Shown here one piece after another: positions 17,557 through 26,344 of a stretch of DNA of 64,000 bases. Under the pieces are notes generated by a model that was not told the DNA's origin, did not search any database, and was given only the letters and a program-made list of their open reading frames with translations. The position numbers were made by a program, and so were the translations under genes. The stretch is taken from contig CAJURZ010000007.1 in NCBI GenBank assembly GCA_910588905.1, forward strand, positions 25,461 to 89,460, written 5' to 3'. Source of the stretch: an uncultured Eggerthellaceae bacterium (GTDB taxonomy: Bacteria; Actinomycetota; Coriobacteriia; Coriobacteriales; Eggerthellaceae). How positions within the stretch are numbered: position 1 is the stretch's first letter; each line of letters opens with the position of its first letter.

Positions 17557-19599
17557 TCAAGAGGGCCTGCTAAGCGAGAAGGTGAGCCGAGAGAGCTGCC
17601 CATCGGCCTCCACAAGACGCACAGAGATGGCATCTCCCAACCGGTAGACCTCTCCCGAATCGCTCCCGGTGAGCGTGAGGCGCACCGGATCGAAGGCGAA
17701 GTGCTCATCCCCCAGCCCACGCACGGGCAGAAGCCCTTCGGCGCAGTTCTCCAGCTGCACATAGAGCCCATAGCTGGCCACCCCGGAGATGGTAGCCGGG
17801 AAGGCCGTGCCCACGAACTGCTCCATGTAGAGGCACATGAGCGCCCGGGTAGCATCGGTGGAGGCGGCCTCTGCCACCCGCTCCCCCTCTGAGCACCTCT
17901 CGCAGGCAGTGCGCAGCATGTCCTTCTTCTGGGCAGTGCTCCTCTGGTCCCGGGCGAAGGCGAGCTTCAGCAGCCGATGGACCAAGAGGTCAGGATAACG
18001 TCGGATGGGACTCGTGAAGTGGCAGTAGGAATCCAGGCCCAGACCGTAATGGCCCAGGTTCTCCAAGCTGTAATGAGCTCGGGCCATGCAACGGAGGAGC
18101 AACGTGGATACGAGCGTCTCCTCCCGGCGGCCCGCTACGGCCGCAAGCACCTCCTGGATGGCATAGGGGTCCGCCACGGCCAGCTTGCGAGCCATCTCCC
18201 GCGTGAACCATTTGGATTCTTGGAGCACGGGCAAGAGGGCGGCGATGCTGTCAGCAGCCGGAGGCTCGTGGCTGCGGAAGGGACAGGGATAGCCACGCTC
18301 TTCCAAGTAGAGGGCAACAGCCTCGTTAGCGAAGATCATGGCCTCTTCGATGAGCTCAGTGGAACAGGTCTTCTGACGCACTTCGATGGCCCGCGGCTCC
18401 CCCGCCTCATCAAGGCGGACCTTCGCTTCCTTCGTGCGGAACTCAAGGCCTCCATCCCGCTCCCGATGCTGTTGGCGCGCCTGGGCTATACGGTGGGCCA
18501 TCTGAAGGCGCGGACGGATCTCCTCGAGCTCCTCGGCGCCGATGCCCGCCACCGACCCGTGTCCTTCGAGGATATCCAGAGCCCGGTCATAGTCCAACCG
18601 CGCCCGGGAGCGCATGATGGCAGGATAGATGTCCACACCCACCGGCTCCAGTTCCGCATCCAAGAAGATATCCACCGTCATGCATAGCCTATCCTCCCCC
18701 GGCTTGAGGGAGCAGACCTCGTTCGAGAGCTTCTCCGGCAGCATGGGCAAGACCCTATCCGGCAGATACACGCTGCAGGTACGCTCGCGGGCCTCCAGAT
18801 CCAGAGCAGAGCCCTCTTCCACATAGCGGGATACATCGGCGATATGCACTCCCAACCGCCAGACAGCCTTCCCGGGCACGCCAGGTCCCGATGCTGCCTC
18901 CTCCACGGAGAGCGCGTCATCGAAATCCCGCGCGTCGGCGGGGTCTATGGTGAAGACGAACCGCTCCCGGATGTCCTCGTAGCCTTCGGCCAGAGCACCT
19001 ACCACATCCACCGAACAAGCATCCGCCCCCGCAAGGGCCGCAGAGGTGAAGGTCTCCTTGAGCTTATGGCGGGCGATGATCTGCTCTATCAGCAGATCCG
19101 GGTCATCCGCATTGCCGATGACCTCCTCCACCACACCACAAGCGGCAGTGTTCCGCGTGGGATATTCCGTGATGGTCACGCGCACGATGCTCCCCGCAGG
19201 GATATCGGGAGCAGCAGAGCGCTGGGTGAAGATGTCATGGCCGATCCGCGGATCCAAGGGGACCACGATGCCGAAGGGCTCGGCCACCTCATAGCGGCCG
19301 ATGATGCTGCCATGGGCCCGTTCCACGATATTCACGACCCGGGCCTCTTGCTTCTTGCCCCGACGCTGCTCTTCTCGTCGCTCCCGGTGGCCGCGGGATG
19401 CCTCGCGCTTGGTCTCGGCTATCTCAACGGTATCTCCGTCAAAGGCGCCGCCGGTCTTCCTCTTGGGGATGAAGTACTCCCCTTGGGCTGTCTTGACGAA
19501 GCCATAGCCCTGAGGGTTCATCTCTATGATGCCGCGAGCTAGGATGCGCGGCTTACCCCTTGTGGGACCGCGTCGCCCCCGGGACCTCCGTGCGCCCAC
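17557..19599 (-). CDS. rnr: Ribonuclease R (RNB family exoribonuclease)
   Basis: This 680-residue 3'-5' exoribonuclease degrades structured RNA. A basic N-terminus leads into cold-shock domains (GIIEMNPQGYGFV), then the RNB catalytic domain with IDPADARDFDDALS (metal-binding Asp residues) and HFTSPIRRYPDLLVHRLL. It ends with an S1 domain (ATISGVASYGLYVQLENCAEGLLPV). The Lys-rich tail of E. coli RNase R is absent. It begins on GTG 5 bases after the ctpA-like stop with no strong ribosome binding site, so coupling with that gene is likely. Confidence 0.94.
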   Translation of the reverse strand: MGARRSRGRRGPTRGKPRILARGIIEMNPQGYGFVKTAQGEYFIPKRKTGGAFDGDTVEIAETKREASRGHRERREEQRRGKKQEARVVNIVERAHGSIIGRYEVAEPFGIVVPLDPRIGHDIFTQRSAAPDIPAGSIVRVTITEYPTRNTAACGVVEEVIGNADDPDLLIEQIIARHKLKETFTSAALAGADACSVDVVGALAEGYEDIRERFVFTIDPADARDFDDALSVEEAASGPGVPGKAVWRLGVHIADVSRYVEEGSALDLEARERTCSVYLPDRVLPMLPEKLSNEVCSLKPGEDRLCMTVDIFLDAELEPVGVDIYPAIMRSRARLDYDRALDILEGHGSVAGIGAEELEEIRPRLQMAHRIAQARQQHRERDGGLEFRTKEAKVRLDEAGEPRAIEVRQKTCSTELIEEAMIFANEAVALYLEERGYPCPFRSHEPPAADSIAALLPVLQESKWFTREMARKLAVADPYAIQEVLAAVAGRREETLVSTLLLRCMARAHYSLENLGHYGLGLDSYCHFTSPIRRYPDLLVHRLLKLAFARDQRSTAQKKDMLRTACERCSEGERVAEAASTDATRALMCLYMEQFVGTAFPATISGVASYGLYVQLENCAEGLLPVRGLGDEHFAFDPVRLTLTGSDSGEVYRLGDAISVRLVEADGQLSRLTFSLSRPS

Positions 19600-19603
19600 G
19601 GGG

Positions 19604-20911
19604 TTAAGACCCCTGGCTCTGGCCTATCAAGGACCGAGCCGTATCCAGCGCCACCAGAAGCTGCGTGTCCCCGTCTTCGGTAGTACCCACGATCAGCTCG
19701 GGGGTCACCCCTACCCCGTTGATCCCCCGGCCCGAGGGCGTGAGGTAGTAGGCAGCCGTATAGCGAACGGCTCCGCCGAAGGTGAGCTCACGGACCACCT
19801 GCACGGAACCCTTGCCCATGGTGGTCTGACCCACCGTGGTGGCGCGTTGGTTGTCCTGCAGGGCCGCTGCCAGGACCTCAGCCGCTGCAGAGGTGTACCC
19901 GTTCACCAGCACCACCAACGGAGCCGAGGTCACAGAGGCACCGCTGGCGCTACGCGTGTTGACGCCATCCAAGGTCTGTATGCCCACGAGCGTACCCGAA
20001 GGGACGAAGAAGCTGGCGATGTCCAAAGACTGGGTGAGATATCCGCCGGGATCATCGCGGATATCCAGCACGAATGCCTGAGCCCCCGCGGCAGACAGGT
20101 CCACCAACGCCCGCTTGACCAGCTCAGAGGCATTGGCTGTCAGTTGGCGCAGCTTGATGTATCCAACGCCTTCATCCATCAGCTCAGAGGTCACGTTCTC
20201 CGCCGTGTATTCGCGGCACTCCAAGGTGGTGGTGAACTCGTTGCCATTCTCAGCGTCCATGCTGATGGGGCGCATCCAGGTGACGACGACGTTCTCGCCT
20301 TCCATGCGCCCAAGCGCCCCGATGACCTCGGAAGCCGACCAGACATGACCGGATTCCCCGTTGATGGCCTGGACGAAATCTCCCTTGGTGACGCCCTTGG
20401 CCTGAGCCTCTGACCCTTCCAGCACATCTATGGCATAGGCACGGCCGTTGTAATCGCCGAAGAGGACGCCGATCCCCTGGTATCCCTTGGAGACCGCTTC
20501 CTTGATGTAGGCCTCGTAGCGTTCCTGGTCATAGTATTCCGCGTACGGGTCCTCGGTGGATCTGAGCATGTCTGTCAGCATGGTATCGGTGGCGGTGGCC
20601 AGATGGACCTCATCCAAGCTGTAGGTGGAGAGGATGTCCTCTACCTCGTCCACCCGGGCTGAGAGCGCATCATAGGTGGTCTTCGCCGGCTTGGATACCT
20701 TGCCGCTGTTCATCGTCTCAGAGCCCACGTTGAAACCAAGGAGCTCCGTGAACTGCACATTGGAGCGCAGAGCGAACCCTGCCATGAAGGCGACTATCAC
20801 CACGAGGAAGGTGACGAAGAGGCCCGCGATGCGCTTGTTGCGAGCATGCTCGCGAAAGGAGGCGCTCACCTTCTTGACATAGGCCGTATTCTTGCGCCGC
20901 TTCTCCGCCAT
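19604..20911 (-). CDS. C-terminal processing peptidase (S41, CtpA-like) with displaced catalytic serine
   Basis: This 435-residue protein has one N-terminal membrane anchor (about 29-48), a PDZ domain (about 140-215, GYQGIGVLF) and an S41 peptidase domain with DIRDDPGGYL. Family members degrade or trim envelope proteins using a Ser/Lys dyad. The Lys (367, in TMGKGSVQ) and the Gln-Asp pair (352-353) are in place. The SASASE-type serine block instead reads TSAAAE (340-345): the catalytic position holds Ala342, and the only Ser is one residue earlier. It may be inactive or use a shifted geometry. It lies after ftsE-ftsX, a common neighbourhood. Confidence 0.88.
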   Translation of the reverse strand: MAEKRRKNTAYVKKVSASFREHARNKRIAGLFVTFLVVIVAFMAGFALRSNVQFTELLGFNVGSETMNSGKVSKPAKTTYDALSARVDEVEDILSTYSLDEVHLATATDTMLTDMLRSTEDPYAEYYDQERYEAYIKEAVSKGYQGIGVLFGDYNGRAYAIDVLEGSEAQAKGVTKGDFVQAINGESGHVWSASEVIGALGRMEGENVVVTWMRPISMDAENGNEFTTTLECREYTAENVTSELMDEGVGYIKLRQLTANASELVKRALVDLSAAGAQAFVLDIRDDPGGYLTQSLDIASFFVPSGTLVGIQTLDGVNTRSASGASVTSAPLVVLVNGYTSAAAEVLAAALQDNQRATTVGQTTMGKGSVQVVRELTFGGAVRYTAAYYLTPSGRGINGVGVTPELIVGTTEDGDTQLLVALDTARSLIGQSQGS

Positions 20912-20950
20912 GGTCTGAACTGCTTACCCGTGCTGCCAGGTGAGGGGAAG

Positions 20951-21865
20951 CTAGACCTTGAGGTAACGGCGCATGGCGATGGCAGAACCGATGAGGCCGA
21001 TGACGATGCCCGCCACGATGAGGCCGCCGTAGATGAACAGGTACATCATGTCCGGGACCGAGAAATCCAGGAAGCGAATGGCGTTCTGCAGCTGAGGCAG
21101 CGCGAATATGCGCAGAAGCTGGATGACTCCCACCGCCAGCAATGAGCCGATGAGCGCGTGGAGGGCGCCTTCCATGAGGAAGGGCCCGCGGATGAAGCCG
21201 TTAGAAGCACCCACCAAGCGCATGATGGCGATCTCCTTCCGGCGAGCCAGGATAGCCAAGCGGATGGTGTTGTTGATGAAGACCAGCGCGATGAAGATCA
21301 AGAGGATGATCAACGCGATGCCGATATAGCGGATGTAATTGGTCAGCTGGAAGAGCCGCTCCACCGTACCTTGACCATACTTGATGGAATCCCCGGGATT
21401 CGAAGGATCCTCGGAGATGGCCACGTATTCGGGATCAGCCTCGATGGACTGGGCGATGGCCTGGACGGATTGCGGATCCGTCAGCTCGACATCGATGGAG
21501 GCAGGCAGTGGATTAGTGCCATCGAGCTGCTCTATGATCTCAGGGTTGGAGGTCATGGAGTTAGAGAAGTTCTCCAGAGCCTGCTCTTTGGTGGTGAAGG
21601 AAACGGTGTCGACATCCTCCATGTTGGAGATGGTAGCCATGACCGCCTGGATGTCCTCCTGAGATGCCTCATCGGAAACGTAAGCGGTGATGGTGACCTC
21701 GCTCTCAACGGACTGCATGAGGTTGTTGAGCATGGCGCCTGCCACGAAGAACACGCCGATGATGAGCAACGACAGGAAGATGGTGATGATGGACCCCAGA
21801 GCCGTAGAGAGGTTGCGCGTGAAGCCCTGGAGGGATTCCTTGAAGAAGTAGCCGATACTAGACAT
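20951..21865 (-). CDS. ftsX: Cell division protein FtsX
   Basis: This 304-residue membrane protein has four transmembrane segments, with a large extracellular loop between the first two (about 55-180) and a final pair around the conserved RRKEIAIMRLVGAS segment. With FtsE it activates peptidoglycan hydrolases at division. I chose the ATG at 21865, which overlaps the ftsE stop by 8 bases; the longer frame inside ftsE has no family similarity. Confidence 0.95.
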   Translation of the reverse strand: MSSIGYFFKESLQGFTRNLSTALGSIITIFLSLLIIGVFFVAGAMLNNLMQSVESEVTITAYVSDEASQEDIQAVMATISNMEDVDTVSFTTKEQALENFSNSMTSNPEIIEQLDGTNPLPASIDVELTDPQSVQAIAQSIEADPEYVAISEDPSNPGDSIKYGQGTVERLFQLTNYIRYIGIALIILLIFIALVFINNTIRLAILARRKEIAIMRLVGASNGFIRGPFLMEGALHALIGSLLAVGVIQLLRIFALPQLQNAIRFLDFSVPDMMYLFIYGGLIVAGIVIGLIGSAIAMRRYLKV

Positions 21866-22727
21866 CGAACCCGTACACCCCCCGATCCTGGTCGCGAGTG
21901 AGGCGACCGCGCTCAAGGGCGATGACGCGCCTGCGCATGTTGTCTACCATCTCCCGGTCATGGGTGGCCACGAGCACCGTGGTGCCCGTGCGATTGATGC
22001 GCTCCAAGAGATCCATGATGCCGCGGGAGGTCTGGGGGTCCAGGTTCCCGGTAGGCTCGTCGCAGATGAGCAACGGGGGCCTGTTCACGATGGCCCGCGC
22101 GATGGACACGCGCTGCTGCTCACCGCCGGAGAGCTGATCGGGGAGCTTGCCGAACTTCTCCTGGAGACCGACGAGCCTCAACACCTCGGGCACCTGGGTC
22201 TTCACCACGTGCTTGCTCTTGCCGATGACCTCCAAGGCGAAGGCAACGTTCTCGAACACCGTCTTAGAAGGCAGGAGCTTGAAGTCCTGGAAGACGCAGC
22301 CGATGTTGCGGCGCAGATAGGGAACGCGCCAATTCCGCATGGTGGTGAGGTCCTCATCGGCCACATAGATATGGCCCTGGGTGGGCCGTATCTCGCGCGT
22401 GAGGAGCTTGATGAACGTAGACTTCCCTGAGCCGGAATGACCCACGAGGAAGAGGAATTCCCCTGCGTAGATCTGCAACGAGATGTCTGCCAGGGCAGGC
22501 TTGTTAGGCTGCGCCGGATACACCTTGCTGACATGGTCGAAGGTGATGACAGGGGTTCCCAGCTGCGCCCGGGTGGCTTCCACATCCAGTTCGGGCAGGG
22601 TCTGGGTCAACTGGCTCGTGAGCTGGGCCTTGTTCCTGGGCCTACCCTGTGGGCCAGCGGCGTGGCCAGCATGGCTGCCTCGGCGGCCCCCTTGAGGCAT
22701 GGCACCTCGGGATCTATCTATTGCCAC
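21858..22727 (-). CDS. ftsE: Cell division ATP-binding protein FtsE with N-terminal extension
   Basis: The ATPase core carries GHSGSGKST (residues 96-104), LSGGEQQRVSIARA and DEPTGNLDP, as in all FtsE. The usual protein is about 225 residues. This one is 289, because about 60 residues rich in Gly, Arg, Pro and Gln precede the core. The GTG at 22727 is supported by GGAG 8 bases upstream. An ATG at 22700 would still leave a 50-residue extension. The extension could bind membrane or a partner; nothing identifies it. It is the first gene of an ftsE-ftsX-protease-rnr operon. Confidence 0.93.
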   Translation of the reverse strand: MAIDRSRGAMPQGGRRGSHAGHAAGPQGRPRNKAQLTSQLTQTLPELDVEATRAQLGTPVITFDHVSKVYPAQPNKPALADISLQIYAGEFLFLVGHSGSGKSTFIKLLTREIRPTQGHIYVADEDLTTMRNWRVPYLRRNIGCVFQDFKLLPSKTVFENVAFALEVIGKSKHVVKTQVPEVLRLVGLQEKFGKLPDQLSGGEQQRVSIARAIVNRPPLLICDEPTGNLDPQTSRGIMDLLERINRTGTTVLVATHDREMVDNMRRRVIALERGRLTRDQDRGVYGFDV

Positions 22728-22772
22728 AGTACATGCTCCGTATCGATCAATATTCTCAACTGCAACTCATCT

Positions 22773-22778
22773 ATTCTA
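22773..22778 (-). promoter_or_regulatory. Possible -10 element for the ftsEX operon
   Basis: TAGAAT on the minus strand 45 bases upstream of the ftsE GTG, in the 61-base gap after the transketolase genes. No clear -35. Confidence 0.35.
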
Positions 22779-22788
22779 GCAGGTATGC

Positions 22789-23766
22789 TCAAGATCTGCG
22801 ATCCAAAGCCTGCTTAGCCGCAGCGACGATGGCAGCGTTATCAAGGCCGAAGGCGCTCATGAGCTCAGCGAACTGGCCGGATTTGCCGAAATGATCCCGT
22901 ACTGCCACGAATTCGCAAGGAACGGGGTTCTGCTCGGCCAGAAGGCGCGCTACCGCATCCCCCAAGCCCCCCATGATGGAATGCTCCTCGGCTACCACGA
23001 CGCAACGGGTCTTGGCCACCGAAGCCAACAGGGTATCGGCATCCAGCGGCTTCACGGAGAAGGCATCGATCACCTCAGCGCTGATGCCCTGCTCCTCCAA
23101 GACCGCAGCCGCCGTGAGGGCTTCCTCTATCTCCACCCCACAGGCTATGAGGGTGACATCAGACCCTTCCCGCAGCACTTGGGCCTTACCCCATTCCATC
23201 TGGGTTCCGGCGCCATAGACGCAGGGCACGCTCGCCCGACCCATCCTCACGTAGACCGGACCGGGTGTGTGGGCCGCCAGCTTGATGGCGGAGAGCGCTG
23301 CTGCATAGTCAGCGGGTACGAGCACCCTCATGTTCGGGAGCGCCCGCATGAGCGCGATATCCTCCAGCATCTGATGGGTGCCCCCGTCAGGTCCCACGGA
23401 AACGCCCGCATGGGTGGGGCAGATCTTCACATCGAGGTTGGAATAGCAGACCGTGTTGCGGATCTGATCGTAGGCGCGCCCGGTGCCGAAGACGGCGAAG
23501 GAACCCGTGAAGGCCACCTTTCCCGTAAGGGACAGGCCTGCTGCCACGCCTACCATGTTCTGCTCGGCGATGCCCACGTTCACGAGCCGCTGGGCGTTCT
23601 CAGGACTGGAAGCAGCGAGCTTCGCCGTGGTGGTGGAACCGGACAGGTCAGCGTCCACGGCCACCACCGGGACACCCTCGGCGGCCAATTCGATGAGCGC
23701 TGGTCCAAAGGCAGCCCGCGTGGCCTGCCTGGTCTGCCTCTCCTCAGCACTGGCGAGCTTGATCAT
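22789..23766 (-). CDS. Transketolase, C-terminal subunit
   Basis: This 325-residue protein contains the pyrimidine-binding and C-terminal domains of transketolase: VAVDADLSGST, RLVNVGIAEQNMVGVAAGLSL and the THAGVSVGPDGGTHQMLED block. It needs the N-terminal subunit encoded just upstream, with which it overlaps by 4 bases (ATGA). Split transketolases are common in anaerobes and archaea. Together they move two-carbon units in the non-oxidative pentose phosphate pathway, alongside the TalC-type transaldolase at 56057. Confidence 0.93.
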   Translation of the reverse strand: MIKLASAEERQTRQATRAAFGPALIELAAEGVPVVAVDADLSGSTTTAKLAASSPENAQRLVNVGIAEQNMVGVAAGLSLTGKVAFTGSFAVFGTGRAYDQIRNTVCYSNLDVKICPTHAGVSVGPDGGTHQMLEDIALMRALPNMRVLVPADYAAALSAIKLAAHTPGPVYVRMGRASVPCVYGAGTQMEWGKAQVLREGSDVTLIACGVEIEEALTAAAVLEEQGISAEVIDAFSVKPLDADTLLASVAKTRCVVVAEEHSIMGGLGDAVARLLAEQNPVPCEFVAVRDHFGKSGQFAELMSAFGLDNAAIVAAAKQALDRRS

Positions 23767-24605
23767 GAGCGGCTCCTCTCGATGCGAGCGGCCCTGAGCT
23801 CCTCCAAGGCCTCTTGGGCTTGATCCACGTTGGGAGCCTTGCCGTGCCAGGAGGCTTCCCCTTCCATGAACGCAACGCCCTTGCCCTTGATGGTGTTCGC
23901 TACGACGAGCTTCGGCCGCCCTTCGCGCGTGGCTCTCATATCCGTCAGCGTATCCACGAGCGCGGCGATGTCATGGCCGTCAACCTCCACTGCCTCCCAA
24001 CCGAAGGCGAGGAACTTGTCCTTGATGCTCTCTGGATTGCAGACATCCTGGGTGCGCCCATCTATCTGGAGCTCGTTGCGGTCGACGATGGTCACGATGT
24101 TGTCGAGCTGCTTGTGGGCGGCGAACATGGCGGCCTCCCAAACCTGGCCTTCCTGGCATTCGCCGTCCCCCAACAGCACGAACACCGTGGAGGAGATGTC
24201 ATCCATCTTGAGCCCCAGCCCCATGCCGCAGGCCACCGAGAGCCCTTGGCCGAGGGAGCCGGTGGACACCTCTACGCCGGACACCAGATGCATGTCCGGA
24301 TGGCCCTGAAGGCGGCTGCCCAGCTTGCGCAGGGTGCGCAGCTCCTCAGGCGGAAGGTACCCGGCTCGGGCTAGGGCGGCATAGAGCGCCGGGGCCGCAT
24401 GGCCCTTCGAGAGGATGAACCGGTCACGGGATGGGCAATGGGCATCTGAAGGGCTGTGCTCCATCACACCACCGAAGTAGAGCGCGGTCAAGATATCAGC
24501 GCAGGAAAGGGAACCGCCCGGGTGCCCGCTTTCCGCTTCGAAGATCATGGAGATGATATCCTCGCGCAATAAGGAGGCCGTCAGGTCTAGGTCTTTGGTA
24601 TCCAC
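23763..24605 (-). CDS. Transketolase, N-terminal subunit
   Basis: The 280-residue protein is the thiamine-diphosphate-binding half of a split transketolase: AESGHPGGSLSCADIL, KGHAAPALYAALA and LGDGECQEGQVWEAAMFA are diagnostic. I chose the GTG at 24605 because AGAGGGG lies just upstream and the product starts at DTKDLDLTASLLREDI; in-frame sequence further upstream is Pro/Ser-rich and overlaps the promoter. Cofactor binding is here, while the partner subunit is coded immediately downstream. Confidence 0.93.
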   Translation of the reverse strand: MDTKDLDLTASLLREDIISMIFEAESGHPGGSLSCADILTALYFGGVMEHSPSDAHCPSRDRFILSKGHAAPALYAALARAGYLPPEELRTLRKLGSRLQGHPDMHLVSGVEVSTGSLGQGLSVACGMGLGLKMDDISSTVFVLLGDGECQEGQVWEAAMFAAHKQLDNIVTIVDRNELQIDGRTQDVCNPESIKDKFLAFGWEAVEVDGHDIAALVDTLTDMRATREGRPKLVVANTIKGKGVAFMEGEASWHGKAPNVDQAQEALEELRAARIERSRS

Positions 24606-24642
24606 ATGCACCCCTCTTGGATCCGTTGGAGACGATAGGTGA

Positions 24643-24670
24643 ATTCTATCGGATGGGAAGGGGGACGCAA
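24643..24670 (-). promoter_or_regulatory. Promoter of the split transketolase operon
   Basis: On the minus strand TTGCGT (24670-24665), a 16-base spacer and TAGAAT (24648-24643) lie 38 bases upstream of the GTG start. The same -35 hexamer TTGCGT recurs upstream of the AGE epimerase gene. Confidence 0.5.
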
Positions 24671-24794
24671 ACGAGGGATCCAGTCTTTCTGAGGGGGCGG
24701 CTCTGATCGGCTCCATGATCCGCTCTCAACGCTGTTGTATCATGCAGGGGATATGAGAGAGGCCGCCCGAGAGGCGGCACAGAAGGAGGACGAG

Positions 24795-25157
24795 ATGAAG
24801 CTAGCTATTCCCAGCGAGACCGCAGAGGGCCTGCAAGCCATGAGGTCAGGTCACTTCGGCCATGCCCCCTATTTCACCGTCGTTGATATCCAGGATGGTG
24901 AGGTGACGGCAGTAGAGGCCGTCAAGAACGCTGACCACGATACCGTGGGATGCGGCGGGGTCATCAGCTTCGCCCTCGGGTTGGGGATCGATGCCATGCT
25001 CACCGTAGGGATGGGAAGGCCTCCCCTCACCCGATTCACCGAAGCGGGCGTGAAGGTCTACTCAGAGCGCACGACACCCATCGTGGGAGATGCCGTGACG
25101 CGCTTTCTGGAAGGCGGATGCCCCTTGATGTCCCTAGAGGATGCCTGCGCGCACTAG
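24795..25157 (+). CDS. NifX/NifB-type dinitrogenase iron-molybdenum cofactor domain protein
   Basis: This 120-residue protein is a stand-alone NifX-fold domain (the MTH1175 group): MKLAIPSE at the start, SGHFGHAPYFTVVD, ADHDTVGCGG and a final GGCPLMSL. Relatives bind iron-sulfur or Fe-Mo precursor clusters, but many occur in organisms without nitrogenase and their role is unknown. No nif gene is in the window. GGAGG lies 5 bases before the ATG at 24795. It is one of only three plus-strand genes, divergent from transketolase and ending at a strong hairpin. Confidence 0.85.
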   Translation: MKLAIPSETAEGLQAMRSGHFGHAPYFTVVDIQDGEVTAVEAVKNADHDTVGCGGVISFALGLGIDAMLTVGMGRPPLTRFTEAGVKVYSERTTPIVGDAVTRFLEGGCPLMSLEDACAH

Positions 25158-25211
25158 CAAGCAGGCCCCAACGGGCCCAGATCAGCTTTGAGCCCCATAT
25201 GGATCGATGAG

Positions 25212-25239
25212 AGAGACGCCCCGGATCCGGGGCGTCTCT
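25212..25239. terminator. Bidirectional hairpin between the NifX-like gene and prfB
   Basis: A perfect 28-base palindrome centred on GGATCC, with arms AGAGACGCCCC/GGGGCGTCTCT, followed by TCTGTCT on the plus strand. It lies between convergent genes and can serve both. Confidence 0.75.
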
Positions 25240-25258
25240 TCTGTCTGAGGTGATAGGG

Positions 25259-26344
25259 CTACTGGCTCACGCGCCACTTGTGATAGCCGATGATGAGCTC
25301 TTCCAGATCCCCATCCAGCACCGCTTCGACATTGCCCGTCTCCATGCCCGTGCGGGTGTCCTTCACCATCTGATAGGGATAGAGCACGTAGTTGCGGATC
25401 TGGCTGCCGAAGGAGTTCTCCATCTTCTCTCCCCGCAGGCCCTCGAGCTCTTCCTGGCGCTTGCGCTCCTCCAACTCGTAGAGCTTCGCCTTGAGCACGC
25501 GGAAGGCTGCTTCCTTGTTCTGGAGCTGGCTCTTCTCGTTCTGGCAGGTGACCACGATGCCCGTAGGCGTGTGAGTGAGCCGCACGGCTGAATCCGTGGT
25601 GTTCACGCACTGGCCACCGGGACCTGAGGAGCGATACACGTCCACCCGCACATCAGCGGGGTTGATCTCCACTTCGATATCGTCTGGCAGGATGGGGAGC
25701 ACCTCCACCCCCGCGAAGGTGGTGTGGCGGCGCTTCTTGTCATCCGTGGGAGAGATGCGCACGAGCCGGTGGACACCGGCCTCGGAGGTGAGCATGCCGA
25801 AGGCGTTCTTGCCTTCCACCTGGATGGTGGCCTTATCGAGCCCGATGCCCTCACCGGGCACCAGGTCAAGCACGGTAACGCTCCAGCCCTTCGCCTCAGC
25901 GTAGCGCTTGTACATCCGGTAGAGCATCTCCGTCCAGTCCTGGGCCTCGAGACCGCCCTGACCGGGGTTGATGGAAAGGATGGCTCCACCGCGGTCGAAC
26001 CGGCCAGAGAACCAGGAGGAGACCTCCAGCCCGTCGAGCATGGTATCCAGCTTCGCCATGCCCGCTTCGTATTCGCCTGCGAAGGCCTCGTCCTCCTCGG
26101 AGAGCTCATAGGCCGCCTGGGCGTCCTCCAGCTGCTGGGCCGCAGCCTCGTATTCGGCTATGGATTCCTTGAGGTCGGCTGCCTCCTTGGACACCTTCTG
26201 GGCCGTCTGGGCGTCATCCCAGAAATCCGGCTCAGCCATGCGCGCGTCCAACGCCTGAGCCTCTTCGCGCAGGGTGTCTACCTTCAGATAGGTGCGAGCG
26301 TCAGCCAGGCGCGACGCCGCCGCTTCCAGCTCCCTATTGGCCAT
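25259..26344 (-). CDS. prfB: Peptide chain release factor 2
   Basis: This 361-residue RF2 reads UAA and UGA. GPGGQ places the catalytic GGQ at 243-245, and CQNEKSQLQNKEAA is typical. Two points are odd. The stop-codon-reading tripeptide, normally SPF in RF2, is SPT (198-200). The N-terminal ARTYLKVDT region is read through without the programmed UGA frameshift used by many prfB genes. I take the ATG at 26344, overlapping secA by 11 bases; ribosome binding there is weak, so the exact start is less certain. It is coupled to secA. Confidence 0.94.
   Translation of the reverse strand: MANRELEAAASRLADARTYLKVDTLREEAQALDARMAEPDFWDDAQTAQKVSKEAADLKESIAEYEAAAQQLEDAQAAYELSEEDEAFAGEYEAGMAKLDTMLDGLEVSSWFSGRFDRGGAILSINPGQGGLEAQDWTEMLYRMYKRYAEAKGWSVTVLDLVPGEGIGLDKATIQVEGKNAFGMLTSEAGVHRLVRISPTDDKKRRHTTFAGVEVLPILPDDIEVEINPADVRVDVYRSSGPGGQCVNTTDSAVRLTHTPTGIVVTCQNEKSQLQNKEAAFRVLKAKLYELEERKRQEELEGLRGEKMENSFGSQIRNYVLYPYQMVKDTRTGMETGNVEAVLDGDLEELIIGYHKWRVSQ

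Noticed and set aside
22789..24605. Transketolase in two pieces as a frameshifted pseudogene
   Set aside because: The two frames overlap by ATGA with complete domains each; split transketolase is a known normal form.
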